Shown here: positions 19,145-27,989 of the stretch, in pieces
Position numbering within the stretch: the first letter of the stretch is position 1
Layout of the letters: each line of letters begins with the position of its first letter
Origin: Symbiodinium sp. CCMP2592
Lineage: Eukaryota; Sar; Dinophyceae; Suessiales; Symbiodiniaceae
Length of the DNA: 64,000 nucleotides
Direction: 5' to 3'
NCBI GenBank assembly: GCA_905221615.1
Contig: CAJNDT010005913.1
Span: 1,736,001-1,800,000 of the forward strand
The notes under the pieces: model-generated
Database searches by the model: none
What the model saw: only the letters and a program-made list of their open reading frames with translations
What the model was told of the DNA's origin: nothing
Program-made: the position numbers and the translations under genes

Positions 19145-20947
19145 TCAGCCCAATGCCATCGCCATCAGGAACTCAGCGTTGGTCTTGTGCTTCCCGAGTC
19201 TGGACTTGAGCAGCTCCATCGCTTCGACCACGTTCATGTCCGCAAGGACCTTCCGCAGTCGGTACACCAGCTCCAGTTCCTTCGGATCCATGAGCAGTTC
19301 CTCGCGGCGAGTTCCCGATGCCGCGACGTCGATCGCGGGATAGATCCGCTTCTCAACGAGACGACGATCCAGATGCAGCTCGGAGTTACCCGTCCCCTTG
19401 AACTCTTCGAAGATCACCTCGTCCATCTTGGACCCAGTATCCACAAGAGCCGTCCCGATGATGGTCAGCGAACCACCACGCTCGATCGCGCGAGCAGCGC
19501 CGAAGAACTTCTTGGGACGCTGGAGCGCGTTGGAGTCCAGACCGCCGGTCATGATCTTTCCGGAGTGCGGGATCTCGTTGTTGTACGCGCGAGCCAATCG
19601 AGTGATCGAATCGAGGAAGATCACGACGTCCTCGCCGTACTCGACGAGACGCTTCGCTTTCTCGATGACCATCTCCGCGACCGCGACGTGGCGCGACGAT
19701 TGCTCGTCGAAGGTCGAGGCGACCACCTCGACACCCTCAGCGACGTTCCGCTTGAAGTCCGTCACTTCTTCCGGACGCTCGTCGACGAGCAGCACGAAGA
19801 TCTTGGTATCCGGGAAGTTCGCTGAGATTGACTTGGTCATCTTCTGGAGCAGCACCGTCTTACCAGTGCGAGGCGGCGCGACGATCAGCGCCCGCTGTCC
19901 TTTCCCGATCGGAGCGACCAGGTCCACGATCCGCGTCTCGATCGAATCGGGTTCGGTCTCCATCAAGAACCGCTCCTCAGGGTGCATCGGGACCATGTCC
20001 TCGAAGTTCACCAGATCATGGATCTGCTGCGGATCACGATCATTGACCGTCTCCACCTTGAGCAGCGCGAAATACCGCTCCGACTCCTTCGGCGGACGGA
20101 TCGCACCACGTACCGTCATCCCGCGACGAAGACCAAATCGACGGATCTGCGATGGAGACACATAAATATCATCCGGACCAGGCAGGTACGAGAGCTCAGG
20201 ACTCCGCAGGAATCCGAACCCATCGCTCATGATCTGGAGCGACCCCTCTCCAAACATAATCCCTTGCTTCGCGGCACGAGTCTTGAGGATCTTGAAGATC
20301 AGATCCTGCTTCGGGATCTGATGGAAGTCCTCGAGTCCTTCCTTCTCCGCGACCTCGAAGACCTCGTCGATCTTCATCTTCTGGAGATCATTGAGGGTGA
20401 TGCCCTCCTCGATCATCTTCCCACCAGATGCAGCAACGATGCGTTCGAGTTCCTCGGCTTCGCGTTCGAGTTCCTCGTCCGAAGGAAGCACGCCGTAGTT
20501 AAACGATGTCCGCTGGCGCTTGTTCTGACGATTCTGCTGACCGCCGTTGTTGCTTGACCCCCCTGAACCGCTGGAGCCGCGTCGCTTCTTGCGTTTGCGT
20601 CGTCGTGAGCCCCCATCGCCGTCGCTGCCAGAACCGTTGCCGGCCCCACCACTGGAGTTGGATCCGCCGTTGTCCCCTGAGTTCTGACCTGACCCTGAAT
20701 CCTGGGACGATCCAGAGGATTCCGATTTCGGAGTCGATTCAGACTTGGACGAGGATTCGGACTTGGAAGCAGCCGTTTCAACCTTGGATTCGACCTTGCT
20801 CTCGGCTTTGGAATCCGCTTTGGAATCGCTCTTGGTGGTCGAGGCCTTCTTGGTCGTTTTCTTGGTGGTTTTCTTCTTCGCAGCCTTCTTCTTGGACGCG
20901 GCGGTCCCCTTGGCGCTCTTGTCGGCTACTTCGGTCGCTTTACTCAT
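19145..20947 (-). CDS. rho: Transcription termination factor Rho with a long low-complexity N-terminus
   Basis: RNA-dependent hexameric ATPase helicase that terminates transcription. The 600 aa exceed the usual 420 or so. The extra part is residues 1-148: first Lys/Ala/Thr/Ser-rich, then Ser/Glu, then Gly/Ser/Asn-rich with an [10 protein letters not shown] basic cluster. The conserved core follows: N-terminal helical and cold-shock RNA-binding domains, Walker A PPRTGKT near 355-362, the [11 protein letters not shown] motif and the Q-loop and R-loop region. The start at 20947 is chosen over an upstream ATG because the run beginning MSKATEV matches the Lys-rich tail and the preceding 18 codons look non-coding. 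Confidence 0.95.
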   Translation of the reverse strand: MSKATEVADKSAKGTAASKKKAAKKKTTKKTTKKASTTKSDSKADSKAESKVESKVETAASKSESSSKSESTPKSESSGSSQDSGSGQNSGDNGGSNSSGGAGNGSGSDGDGGSRRRKRKKRRGSSGSGGSSNNGGQQNRQNKRQRTSFNYGVLPSDEELEREAEELERIVAASGGKMIEEGITLNDLQKMKIDEVFEVAEKEGLEDFHQIPKQDLIFKILKTRAAKQGIMFGEGSLQIMSDGFGFLRSPELSYLPGPDDIYVSPSQIRRFGLRRGMTVRGAIRPPKESERYFALLKVETVNDRDPQQIHDLVNFEDMVPMHPEERFLMETEPDSIETRIVDLVAPIGKGQRALIVAPPRTGKTVLLQKMTKSISANFPDTKIFVLLVDERPEEVTDFKRNVAEGVEVVASTFDEQSSRHVAVAEMVIEKAKRLVEYGEDVVIFLDSITRLARAYNNEIPHSGKIMTGGLDSNALQRPKKFFGAARAIERGGSLTIIGTALVDTGSKMDEVIFEEFKGTGNSELHLDRRLVEKRIYPAIDVAASGTRREELLMDPKELELVYRLRKVLADMNVVEAMELLKSRLGKHKTNAEFLMAMALG

Positions 20948-21125
20948 CGGATTCCCCGTGTGTGTTCTCGATGGACCCCATGAGCGGTCGCTCATCAGCA
21001 AGGGTCCGCATGCCGAGCGCTCTTCAGCACCGGCTCAGAAAGAACATGATTCATATCGGTGAAAGGAAAGAAGATACGGCAAACAACAACGCTTCGAAGC
21101 AGCCGTATTTGGATATCAACAGGAT
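20948..21125 (-). other. rho leader region
   Basis: 178 bp lie between the coaE fusion gene and rho. It has no coding signal and no obvious intrinsic terminator. In other bacteria rho is autoregulated through its leader; that could apply here but nothing in the sequence proves it. Confidence 0.35.
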
Positions 21126-22247
21126 TCAGCTCGCACCCAGGTTCCGCTCGATCTCTTCAAGAATCCGGGATACCTGAGCTGGCAGCTCATTCTTCGTGCC
21201 GCCGTTGGCTACTACATAATCGGCCCTCTCCCGCTTTTGTTCAAGTCCCATCTGGGCTTTTTCTCGACGATCCAGCTCAGATTCGTCCCATCCACGCCCC
21301 TCAGACACCCTCTGGACACGCATCCGCTTGGGAGTCTGCACAAAGACCACCGCATCGCACTCGCTGTCCACCCCCGCTTCGTACAGCAGCGGAGCATCCA
21401 CGATCACGGCGCGGATCCCCCCATCGGAGCGTGCTTTTTTGATCAGGTCGTGCCGATCCTTGTGGATCAGCGGATGCACCAGCCCCTCAAGCTTGGTCCT
21501 CGCGTCACGATCCCTGAACACGATCTGTGCGACTTTCTTGCGATCCACACCCCCCGACTCGTCCAGGATCTCATCCCCCCACCACGAAACCAGCTCCTTG
21601 ACCACCGTCGGCTGCTTGAGTGCCGCCGCTCCGCTCTTGTCTGAATCCGAGACCACACACCCCAAATCCTCAAATGCACGCGCCACCGTCGATTTCCCCG
21701 ATCCGATCCCGCCGACGAGCCCGATCACAGGCATCCGGCGATTCGTCGCTCCGCTCCCAGAATACCCATCCGCGGCCGCGAGAATCATCTCGCGGATCTG
21801 CTCAGGTTTCTCAACCCCTCTCCAGACCAGTTCCACGTTCCCTGTCCCAGCACTGCTGATCCCGACCGATCCGATCCCAAAGAGGCGTTCCACGAGCGTC
21901 CGCACCACAACGAGGTGCTGGACGCGATCGAGTCCCATCTCGGACCGCACTGTCGAGAGAATCCCGTATCCGCTGACCACGCGGCGCTCTGTTAAGCGAT
22001 GCACACGCACCACGCGATCGAGAGCCGCGTACAGGATCCGGATCACGACCAGCACCAAGACCCCCCACCCCAGATAGACCAGCCCATACCCCGGCTGCTG
22101 CCCGTCGAGCCAGATCATCAACCCCCAGATCAGCACCCCGAACACGATCCAACGCCAGGACTGGGTGACGATGAACACCGGATGCGGGCGATCGTCGTAG
22201 ATCACCCGCTCCTCGTTGGTCCCAGACTCAGCGTGCTGCATCATCAT
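21126..22247 (-). CDS. coaE: PH-like membrane domain fused to dephospho-CoA kinase
   Basis: The protein is 373 aa. Residues 1-165 are a bacterial PH domain (YdbS/bPH2 type) with two membrane segments (about 32-48 and 55-74) and the LTERRVVSGYGIL strand pair typical of that family. Residues 172-373 are CoaE, which phosphorylates dephospho-CoA in the last step of CoA synthesis. The P-loop is GGIGSGKS (179-186), followed by the D-D-K region and the Leu-Leu-Tyr-Glu-Ala motif. One uninterrupted frame joins them, so CoA synthesis would be membrane-tethered. TACAAT lies 6 nt before the start. Confidence 0.88.
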   Translation of the reverse strand: MMMQHAESGTNEERVIYDDRPHPVFIVTQSWRWIVFGVLIWGLMIWLDGQQPGYGLVYLGWGVLVLVVIRILYAALDRVVRVHRLTERRVVSGYGILSTVRSEMGLDRVQHLVVVRTLVERLFGIGSVGISSAGTGNVELVWRGVEKPEQIREMILAAADGYSGSGATNRRMPVIGLVGGIGSGKSTVARAFEDLGCVVSDSDKSGAAALKQPTVVKELVSWWGDEILDESGGVDRKKVAQIVFRDRDARTKLEGLVHPLIHKDRHDLIKKARSDGGIRAVIVDAPLLYEAGVDSECDAVVFVQTPKRMRVQRVSEGRGWDESELDRREKAQMGLEQKRERADYVVANGGTKNELPAQVSRILEEIERNLGAS

Positions 22248-22253
22248 CGCTCA

Positions 22254-22259
22254 ATTGTA
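22254..22259 (-). promoter_or_regulatory. Putative -10 box of the PH-coaE gene
   Basis: The minus strand reads TACAAT, ending 6 nt before the ATG at 22247. There is no Shine-Dalgarno sequence. Confidence 0.45.
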
Positions 22260-22279
22260 CCGCATCCGAACGCTGTGCA

Positions 22280-22285
22280 TACGCT
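22280..22285 (+). promoter_or_regulatory. Putative -10 box of pgi
   Basis: TACGCT ends 5 nt before the ATG at 22291. TTGTAC at 22255-22260 could be a -35, but the spacing would be 19 bp. It overlaps the divergent coaE promoter region. Confidence 0.35.
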
Positions 22286-22290
22286 TGGGG

Positions 22291-23691
22291 ATGCTCACGA
22301 TCGACTATGCCAACATGCTCTCGTCCCGCGTCGGCGCCCACGGGCTCGACGAGGCCCGAATCGCCCCCGGCTCCGCGGCCAGCGATGGAATCAAATCCAT
22401 CACCGCCGACCTCGCCAAAACGCGAGGCACCAACTGGGAACGCTGGTTCAACCTCTGGAACGAACCGATGCGATCCGAGCATGTGAACGCGATCAAACCA
22501 CTCGCCAAAGAAGCTCAAAAATACGACAACCTCGTCGTGCTGGGGATCGGTGGATCTGCACTCGGAAACATCGCGCTCCAGTCCGCGCTCAATCTCTCGA
22601 CCTACAACCTGCAATCGGCGAAAGATCGCAAAGGACCGCGCGTGTTCGTCGTGGACAATGTGGATCCGGTCTACCTCGACTCGATCCTGAGCATCTGCGA
22701 TCCCAAGAAGACCCTCTTCAATGTCGTCTCCAAGTCAGGCGAGACCGCCGAGACCGCAGCTCAGTTCATGATCATCCGTCAGCGCCTGCAAGACGCGCTG
22801 GGGAAGAAATGGGCGAGCCATGTCGTCGCGATCACCGATCCCGAGAAAGGCACGATGCGGACCATCTGCGACGAAGCCGGGATCACCACCCTCCCAGTCC
22901 CCGAAGGTGTCGGCGGACGCTTCTCATCGCTCTCGCCAGTCGGCTTGTTCAGCGCCGCCGCTGCGGGGATCGACATCGACGCGCTCCTCGACGGCGCCAA
23001 AGCGATGGACGAACGCTGCTCGAATCCTGATCTTCATCAGAACCCCGCCGCGATGCTCGCGTTGCTGTTGGTTGAGATGGGCACACGCAAGGGCAAACCG
23101 AATCATGTGATGATGCCGTACTGCAACGCGCTGTACCTCATGGCGGACTGGTACCGCCAGCTCTGGGCCGAGTCGCTCGGGAAGAAGTTCGACATCAACA
23201 ACGAGGTCGTCTTCGCGGGATTCACTCCCATCAAAGCACTGGGCGCGACGGACCAGCACTCACAAGTGCAGTTGTATAGAGAAGGCCCAAACGACAAGGT
23301 CTTCATGTTCCTCGAGGTCGAGGAGTTCGACACCGACATTACCATTCCGACTGGGATGGGTGTCGAAGCGATCAGCTACCTCGAAGGCAAGAACATGTCC
23401 GCGCTACTCAACGCCGAGAAGCGAGCGACGGAGTACGCGCTGATCGATTCGATCCGTCCGAACCTGACCATCAAGTTCCCGAAGGTCGATGCGCACCACA
23501 TCGGCGAGTTCATCGCGCTCTGGCAGATCGCGACCGCGTACGCCGGACGGATGCTCAATATCGATGCGTACGACCAACCCGCCGTGGAAACCGGGAAGAA
23601 GGCGACCTTTGGACTGATGGGACGCGAGGGGTACGGGGAGTGGTTGACGAAGGTGAATGAGGCGTTGGATTCAACATCATACAGCGTCTGA
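22291..23691 (+). CDS. pgi: Glucose-6-phosphate isomerase
   Basis: Interconverts glucose-6-phosphate and fructose-6-phosphate. The 466 aa show the Pgi signature regions VVLGIGGSALGN and VVSKSGETAET, GATDQHSQVQLYREG, and the C-terminal catalytic Lys region near FGLMGREGYGEW. ATG at 22291 is chosen because the upstream in-frame stretch lies in the divergent promoter. The last 28 or so codons are repeated at 24486-24570, so this 3' end may have been replaced; the C-terminal five residues differ from those of the copy. Confidence 0.96.
   Translation: MLTIDYANMLSSRVGAHGLDEARIAPGSAASDGIKSITADLAKTRGTNWERWFNLWNEPMRSEHVNAIKPLAKEAQKYDNLVVLGIGGSALGNIALQSALNLSTYNLQSAKDRKGPRVFVVDNVDPVYLDSILSICDPKKTLFNVVSKSGETAETAAQFMIIRQRLQDALGKKWASHVVAITDPEKGTMRTICDEAGITTLPVPEGVGGRFSSLSPVGLFSAAAAGIDIDALLDGAKAMDERCSNPDLHQNPAAMLALLLVEMGTRKGKPNHVMMPYCNALYLMADWYRQLWAESLGKKFDINNEVVFAGFTPIKALGATDQHSQVQLYREGPNDKVFMFLEVEEFDTDITIPTGMGVEAISYLEGKNMSALLNAEKRATEYALIDSIRPNLTIKFPKVDAHHIGEFIALWQIATAYAGRMLNIDAYDQPAVETGKKATFGLMGREGYGEWLTKVNEALDSTSYSV
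23607..23664 (+). repeat. Direct repeat copy 1, inside the pgi 3' end
   Basis: These 58 bp match 24486-24543 at 53 positions. The five differences all fall at third codon positions and none changes an amino acid. The distance between copies is 879 bp. Confidence 0.9.
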
Positions 23692-23695
23692 GGCG

Positions 23696-24349
23696 TTAAC
23701 CACGGCGGCGACGCGAGGAAACAAGTCCTACGAGCCCGAACAACGCTAGTGAAGATGGTGTCGGCACAAAGGAAACCTGCGAACTGGTAATAGATCCGAT
23801 TGCACACTCACCAAAAGAAGCTCCAATCTCAACAAAAGATAATGGAAAATTATTGATATCATTCAATGCGAAGATTTCATCAGCAAGGACATCGTTACTG
23901 AATGCTGTTAGGGATAATAAATCGATATAATTTACTGCAAGAAACCTTATAGGGGAATGATTATCTAGGGGGTAGTACAATGAAAAGAAGTCACCAAAAA
24001 CAGTATCATCGTTCCACAAATCCAGACCATGCGGCTCCGTTGATCCAACAAGCAAAGTGTAATCCGCAGTCTGGAAGCTGAATTCGGTAACAGCTCCGCT
24101 ATAACGCCCTCTGTTTGGATTGTTGGGATTTTGATCAGGATACGAAAGATCGATGTTGAAGTGCCCAGTGAATGACGCGCCATCTATAAAGCCTAGACCA
24201 ACGAATATGTCGTTTGGTCCACCATCAGGAAATAGTTCCATTTGCCCCGCTATATCAACACGCACGATTTGAGCATTGGCTTGTGTTGCCACGCCACACA
24301 CTGGCGAAATATTCAATCCAATCATGGCACACACAATATAATTTTTCAT
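23696..24349 (-). CDS. Secreted protein with PEP-CTERM-like anchor
   Basis: The 217 aa have a signal peptide (about 1-27, ending in ANA). The middle is beta-rich. The C-terminal sorting tail has a short PTPSS motif, a hydrophobic helix (ALFGLVGLV) and an SSRRRRG basic end. Such tails are processed by exosortase-type systems and hold proteins at the cell surface; no exosortase gene is in this window. The coding DNA is clearly richer in A+T than the neighbours. It sits between the two copies of the pgi 3' end, and its stop lies 4 bp from the pgi stop. Confidence 0.78.
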   Translation of the reverse strand: MKNYIVCAMIGLNISPVCGVATQANAQIVRVDIAGQMELFPDGGPNDIFVGLGFIDGASFTGHFNIDLSYPDQNPNNPNRGRYSGAVTEFSFQTADYTLLVGSTEPHGLDLWNDDTVFGDFFSLYYPLDNHSPIRFLAVNYIDLLSLTAFSNDVLADEIFALNDINNFPLSFVEIGASFGECAIGSITSSQVSFVPTPSSLALFGLVGLVSSRRRRG

Positions 24350-24485
24350 TCCTTATTCCTCCAATGAACAGAGTCTATCACAGCCATTGGATTCACGCAA
24401 GAGAAATTACGAGATTGACTATAGAGCGAGTTAAAAGCATAGCGTTCAAGCAAGCAATCTCACTCAGAAGCTGAATCAATCGCTG
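24350..24485. other. AT-rich non-coding part of the insert
   Basis: It presumably holds the promoter of the minus-strand secreted protein gene. No inverted repeats or transposase remnants were seen. Confidence 0.4.
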
Positions 24486-24570
24486 CTTTGGCCTGATGGG
24501 ACGCGAGGGGTATGGAGAGTGGTTGACGAAGGTCAACGAGGCGCTTGGGCAGACGGAGCACACCATTTAA
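24486..24570 (+). pseudogene. Remnant of a pgi 3' end
   Basis: The frame reads Phe-Gly-Leu-Met-Gly-Arg-Glu-Gly-Tyr-Gly-Glu-Trp and on to a TAA stop, matching the Pgi C-terminus with all base differences in the shared 58 bp being synonymous. It has no start, no 5' part and no promoter, so it is not expressed as a protein. Its end overlaps, on the opposite strand, the last 12 codons of the membrane protein gene at 24533. This is what one expects if the copy is the original pgi terminus left behind by an insertion. Confidence 0.85.
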
Positions 24571-25036
24571 CAAGTGCCTTCATTGGATCTCTTCGATTGA
24601 ATCCATACCCAAAGGTTATCGTAAGTAGATGAGTCGGAATGCTGATGGCGATCGCCAACAAGGCGATATTAATTCCACCATCGAAGTCTCCGACCATCTT
24701 CGAGAGGAATCGTGCTTGCAAAAGAGCCACAAGACCGACAATCAGCAACACAGGCCCAAAAAACCGAAGACTTAAGCGCGCCATTAGTGGGAACAAAATC
24801 GTGTAGATCAGTGCTGCAATCAGCAACAATGGCCATCCGAATATCGCCATGTAGAATGCACCAAGCAACATGTAAACGATCATTGCCGGATCAAATCCAG
24901 TTTCTTCATCTAGCGCCATCAGTAAGCCGAGCGTGTATGTCCCGATGTATCCGGTCACAATCAGCACTGCAAAGTAATAAATCACAACACAGTGGATTTT
25001 GACGAACACATCCTCGAATCGTTCTTTTGGATTCAT
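24533..25036 (-). CDS. Small integral membrane protein
   Basis: The 167 aa hold four or five hydrophobic segments and a short basic C-terminus. It is coupled to mnmA by ATGA (start 25036, mnmA stop 25035-25033), which fixes the start and rejects an ATG 18 nt upstream inside mnmA. No family is recognised. The C-terminal 12 codons lie opposite the leftover pgi end. Confidence 0.7.
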   Translation of the reverse strand: MNPKERFEDVFVKIHCVVIYYFAVLIVTGYIGTYTLGLLMALDEETGFDPAMIVYMLLGAFYMAIFGWPLLLIAALIYTILFPLMARLSLRFFGPVLLIVGLVALLQARFLSKMVGDFDGGINIALLAIAISIPTHLLTITFGYGFNRRDPMKALVKWCAPSAQAPR

Positions 25037-26223
25037 TCCACACTCGATACCCACGCCCCACCAAGCACCCAGCTCGGATCATCCGCGTCATACATCGCCA
25101 GCGCCTGTCCCGGCGTGACCGCACGCTGGGGTTCATCGAACTCCACCTCAACGCCGCCGCTTCGTCCCGACGCGCCGCCCGCGTCCATCTCGACAAACCG
25201 CACCTTTGCCGGGACAGGGTCCATGTTGTAGCGATGCTGCACGAGCATCCGCTTCCAGTCGCGGATCTCTTGCTCGTCGATCAGCAGGTTCAGTTCGTTC
25301 GCAACGCAGCGCGATGAACGCAGCGCCTCGTCCGTCCCAACAGTAATCGTGTTCGCTTCGGGATCCTTGTCCACGACATAGATCGGATATCCGAGCGCGA
25401 CCCCCACGCCTCGCCGTTGACCGATCGTGAACTTGTGCTGACCATCGTGCTCGCCGACGACTTCGCCCGATTCATCGAGGATCTCCCCCTTGACGCGCAG
25501 CTCCGGACGGCGGCGCTCGACCAGTCCCGCGTAGTCGTTATCAGGAACAAAGCAAATCTCCTGCGAGTCCGGCTTATCAAACACCGGAAGATCATGCTTC
25601 TCCGCGATCGCGCGGACCTCCGCTTTCGTCGCGTACTCCCCGATCGGGAGCATCATCTCGCTCAATCGCAGCTTGCTCGCGCCGAAGAGGACATAGCTCT
25701 GGTCTTTCGCGTCATCCAATCCACGCAGCAACCTCGGCTCATCCCCCGATCGATCAATCCGCGCGTAGTGCCCCGACGCGACATACTGCGCACCGATCTG
25801 CTCCGCGTACTCGTGGAGCTTCCCAAACTTGAGCCAATCATTACATCGCACGCAGGGGTTCGGGGTTCGACCATTCGCATACTCATCCACGAAGTAGTCG
25901 ATGATCTTCCCGAAGTCCTTCTTGAAGTTGCAGACATATAAAGGAATGCCCAATGCTGCCGCGACCATCCGCGCGTCGTGCGCGTCTCCCACGCTGCAGC
26001 ACCCCTGATGACCGATCTTGACCTTCGTCGGATCGCACGACACCCCCGCGCTGTCATACGGCATCAACTCATCGATCGTCTCCCCAGGAGATCCCAGACG
26101 CATAAAGCATCCGACGACCTCGTACCCCTGCTCCACCAGAATCGCCGCGGCTGCGGACGAATCGACCCCGCCGGACATCGCGACGAGGACCTTGCTGCCT
26201 GGTTTTGGGTGATTCTCAGCCAT
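25033..26223 (-). CDS. mnmA: tRNA-specific 2-thiouridylase MnmA
   Basis: ATP-dependent thiolation of U34 in tRNAs for Lys, Glu and Gln. The 396 aa have the PP-loop SGGVDSS near residue 18, the first catalytic Cys in NPCVRCN and the second in QEICFVP; the C-terminal beta-barrel is complete. There is an insertion of about 20 residues after the PP-loop region. The start is preceded by TAGAAT 5 nt upstream without a Shine-Dalgarno sequence. It is cotranscribed with the small membrane protein. Confidence 0.96.
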   Translation of the reverse strand: MAENHPKPGSKVLVAMSGGVDSSAAAAILVEQGYEVVGCFMRLGSPGETIDELMPYDSAGVSCDPTKVKIGHQGCCSVGDAHDARMVAAALGIPLYVCNFKKDFGKIIDYFVDEYANGRTPNPCVRCNDWLKFGKLHEYAEQIGAQYVASGHYARIDRSGDEPRLLRGLDDAKDQSYVLFGASKLRLSEMMLPIGEYATKAEVRAIAEKHDLPVFDKPDSQEICFVPDNDYAGLVERRRPELRVKGEILDESGEVVGEHDGQHKFTIGQRRGVGVALGYPIYVVDKDPEANTITVGTDEALRSSRCVANELNLLIDEQEIRDWKRMLVQHRYNMDPVPAKVRFVEMDAGGASGRSGGVEVEFDEPQRAVTPGQALAMYDADDPSWVLGGAWVSSVE

Positions 26224-26228
26224 GAATC

Positions 26229-26234
26229 ATTCTA
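26229..26234 (-). promoter_or_regulatory. Putative -10 box of mnmA
   Basis: The minus strand reads TAGAAT, ending 5 nt before the ATG at 26223. The -35 is weak (TTAACC at 18 bp spacing). Confidence 0.45.
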
Positions 26235-26274
26235 TCTCTATGAACCACAAGCGGTTAAACGCCACTTGGCAAGA

Positions 26275-26772
26275 TTATCCCCGCTTTGGGGGGGTGTAGT
26301 ACGGGTCATCGTCCGTGTCGTCGTCATCGCGTTTGGGATCGTCGATCTGGATGCGGATGTTGTCGAGCATCTGGTACAGCCGATTCCGCTCCTCCGGATC
26401 GAGTTGCTCCGCGACAGCGAGCATCCCCTCGATAGTCAGCTGTTTCTTGATGTTGCTCCCATCAGGAAGTCTGCGGAGCGCTGATCCCGGCTTATCCGAC
26501 AGAAACTCTGGATTCTGGTCGATCATGTCCGCCATCTTCCGCAGCATCTGACTCGCGGTCTGTGCGCCCACGCCGTGCCCGACGCGGACACGCACCGGCG
26601 CGACGCTCGGCTCGGATTCGGGACGATTGATGATCGTCCCAGTGATCACATGCCCATCCTGATCCACACTCGGATCGTCCTCGCGATCGATCGCCGATGC
26701 GTTGAGTCCAGAGAAGTACGCCGCGAGGTTGGAGGGGTCGTGAGTCAGCGGATATTGAACATCTTCAGTCAT
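26275..26772 (-). CDS. Hypothetical acidic protein divergent from flgI
   Basis: The 165 aa are hydrophilic and lack signal or membrane segments. They end in an Asp-rich stretch followed by YYTPPKRG. A helical region about 70-140 (QTASQMLRKMADMIDQNP, LDPEERNRLYQMLDNI) could bind a partner. ATG at 26772 is chosen because TACCAT lies 5 nt before it and the in-frame extension to 26991 would run into flgI. No family was recognised. Its position beside the flagellar block is suggestive only. Confidence 0.6.
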   Translation of the reverse strand: MTEDVQYPLTHDPSNLAAYFSGLNASAIDREDDPSVDQDGHVITGTIINRPESEPSVAPVRVRVGHGVGAQTASQMLRKMADMIDQNPEFLSDKPGSALRRLPDGSNIKKQLTIEGMLAVAEQLDPEERNRLYQMLDNIRIQIDDPKRDDDDTDDDPYYTPPKRG

Positions 26773-26827
26773 GCTCAATGGTAGGCAACCCCTCCACACC
26801 CCCCCCAAAGCCCATTCATTCCCGATC

Positions 26828-26842
26828 TGGCACACCATTCGC
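26828..26842 (+). promoter_or_regulatory. Putative sigma-54 promoter of the flagellar operon
   Basis: TGGCAC followed at the exact -24/-12 spacing (10 nt between GG and GC) by TCGC. It agrees with the YTGGCACG-N4-TTGC consensus except at two positions. The predicted transcription start is near 26854, upstream of the flgI ATG at 26872. Confidence 0.5.
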
Positions 26843-26871
26843 GTATGTCCATCAACGGAAGGAGTCCGAAC

Positions 26872-27954
26872 ATGTGGCGATGGATTGTCACCCTCATTAG
26901 TTGCGCAGCGTTCTGCGCCACTCCTGCGCTTGCAGGCAAAACACTGCGCGATGTCACGCGAGTCAAGGGACAGGGTGCATCGCTCATCCAAGGACTCGGC
27001 CTCGTCGTCGGTCTCAACGGGACCGGAGACTCGGGAACCGAGCTCGCGATGGCGCGCCCGCTCGCCGCGGCGCTGACCAATATGGGTAATCCCGTCTCGA
27101 TCGATGAACTCGCCAACACCAACTCCGCCGCACTCGTGCTTGTGACCTGCTCCATTCCTCGCGAGGGCGCGAAGGTTGACGACGAGTACGAGGTCACGAT
27201 CTCCGTCATCAACTCCGCGCAGTCCCTCGAAGGCGGGATCCTGCTGATGACCCCGCTCACGCCGCGCCCGAACTCGCCCGTCTACGGCTTTGCCAACGGG
27301 CGACTCACCCTTCCGGATGAGGACAACCCCACCGTCGCGATCGTCAACAAAGGCGCACAGATCGTCCGCGACATCAACACGATGCCCAACATCGGCGCTT
27401 CGTTCGATCTCATCATCGATTCCCCCTTCGCTGGATGGGGTCCCGCCGCGTCCATGGCGTCTGAAATCGACCAGAACTACAGACTTTCCTCCGATCGACT
27501 CGGAGAACCACTCGCACGCGTGATCGATCCACGCACGATCCGCGTCACTGTCCCAACCAACGAACGCTCCAATCCGGGATCATTCTTCGGGCATGTCATG
27601 GAGACCAACATCTCCGGCGCGCTCCGCAAGCTCCCGGCACAGGTCATTTGCGACACACGAGCCGGGATCATCGTGATGACGGGCGATGTCGAGGTCTCCC
27701 CCACTGTGATCACGCACAAAGACCTGGTCATCACCACGCTCGTCGATCCGCTCGCTCAACCACTGCAGAGCGAATCGGAGTTCGCCGCGCTGCAAACTGA
27801 CGACACTACGGACTCCACAAGCGCCAAGCTCCAAGATTTGATCAGTGCGTTCGACCAGCTCGATGTACCACCACGCGAGCAGATCCAGATCCTCGAACTC
27901 ATACATAAAGCGGGCAAACTCAACGCGCGACTCATCATCGACGGCGTCGGATAA
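26872..27954 (+). CDS. flgI: Flagellar P-ring protein FlgI
   Basis: Forms the peptidoglycan-level ring around the flagellar rod. The 360 aa include a signal peptide (about 1-22, ALA cleavage) followed by the family opening RDVTRVKGQGASLIQGLGLVVGLNGTGDS region. The C-terminus ends IHKAGKLNARLIIDG as in other FlgI proteins. The start at 26872 has AAGGAG at proper spacing; an ATG at 26845 would precede the predicted transcript start. First gene of the late flagellar block. Confidence 0.95.
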   Translation: MWRWIVTLISCAAFCATPALAGKTLRDVTRVKGQGASLIQGLGLVVGLNGTGDSGTELAMARPLAAALTNMGNPVSIDELANTNSAALVLVTCSIPREGAKVDDEYEVTISVINSAQSLEGGILLMTPLTPRPNSPVYGFANGRLTLPDEDNPTVAIVNKGAQIVRDINTMPNIGASFDLIIDSPFAGWGPAASMASEIDQNYRLSSDRLGEPLARVIDPRTIRVTVPTNERSNPGSFFGHVMETNISGALRKLPAQVICDTRAGIIVMTGDVEVSPTVITHKDLVITTLVDPLAQPLQSESEFAALQTDDTTDSTSAKLQDLISAFDQLDVPPREQIQILELIHKAGKLNARLIIDGVG

Positions 27955-27989
27955 ATAGACGGATACAGAAACACCCCAAGAGGTCCATC

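Noticed and set aside
24214..24474. 86-codon plus-strand frame in the AT-rich insert
   Set aside because: It is antisense to the signal peptide region of the secreted protein, with no ribosome-binding site or family match.
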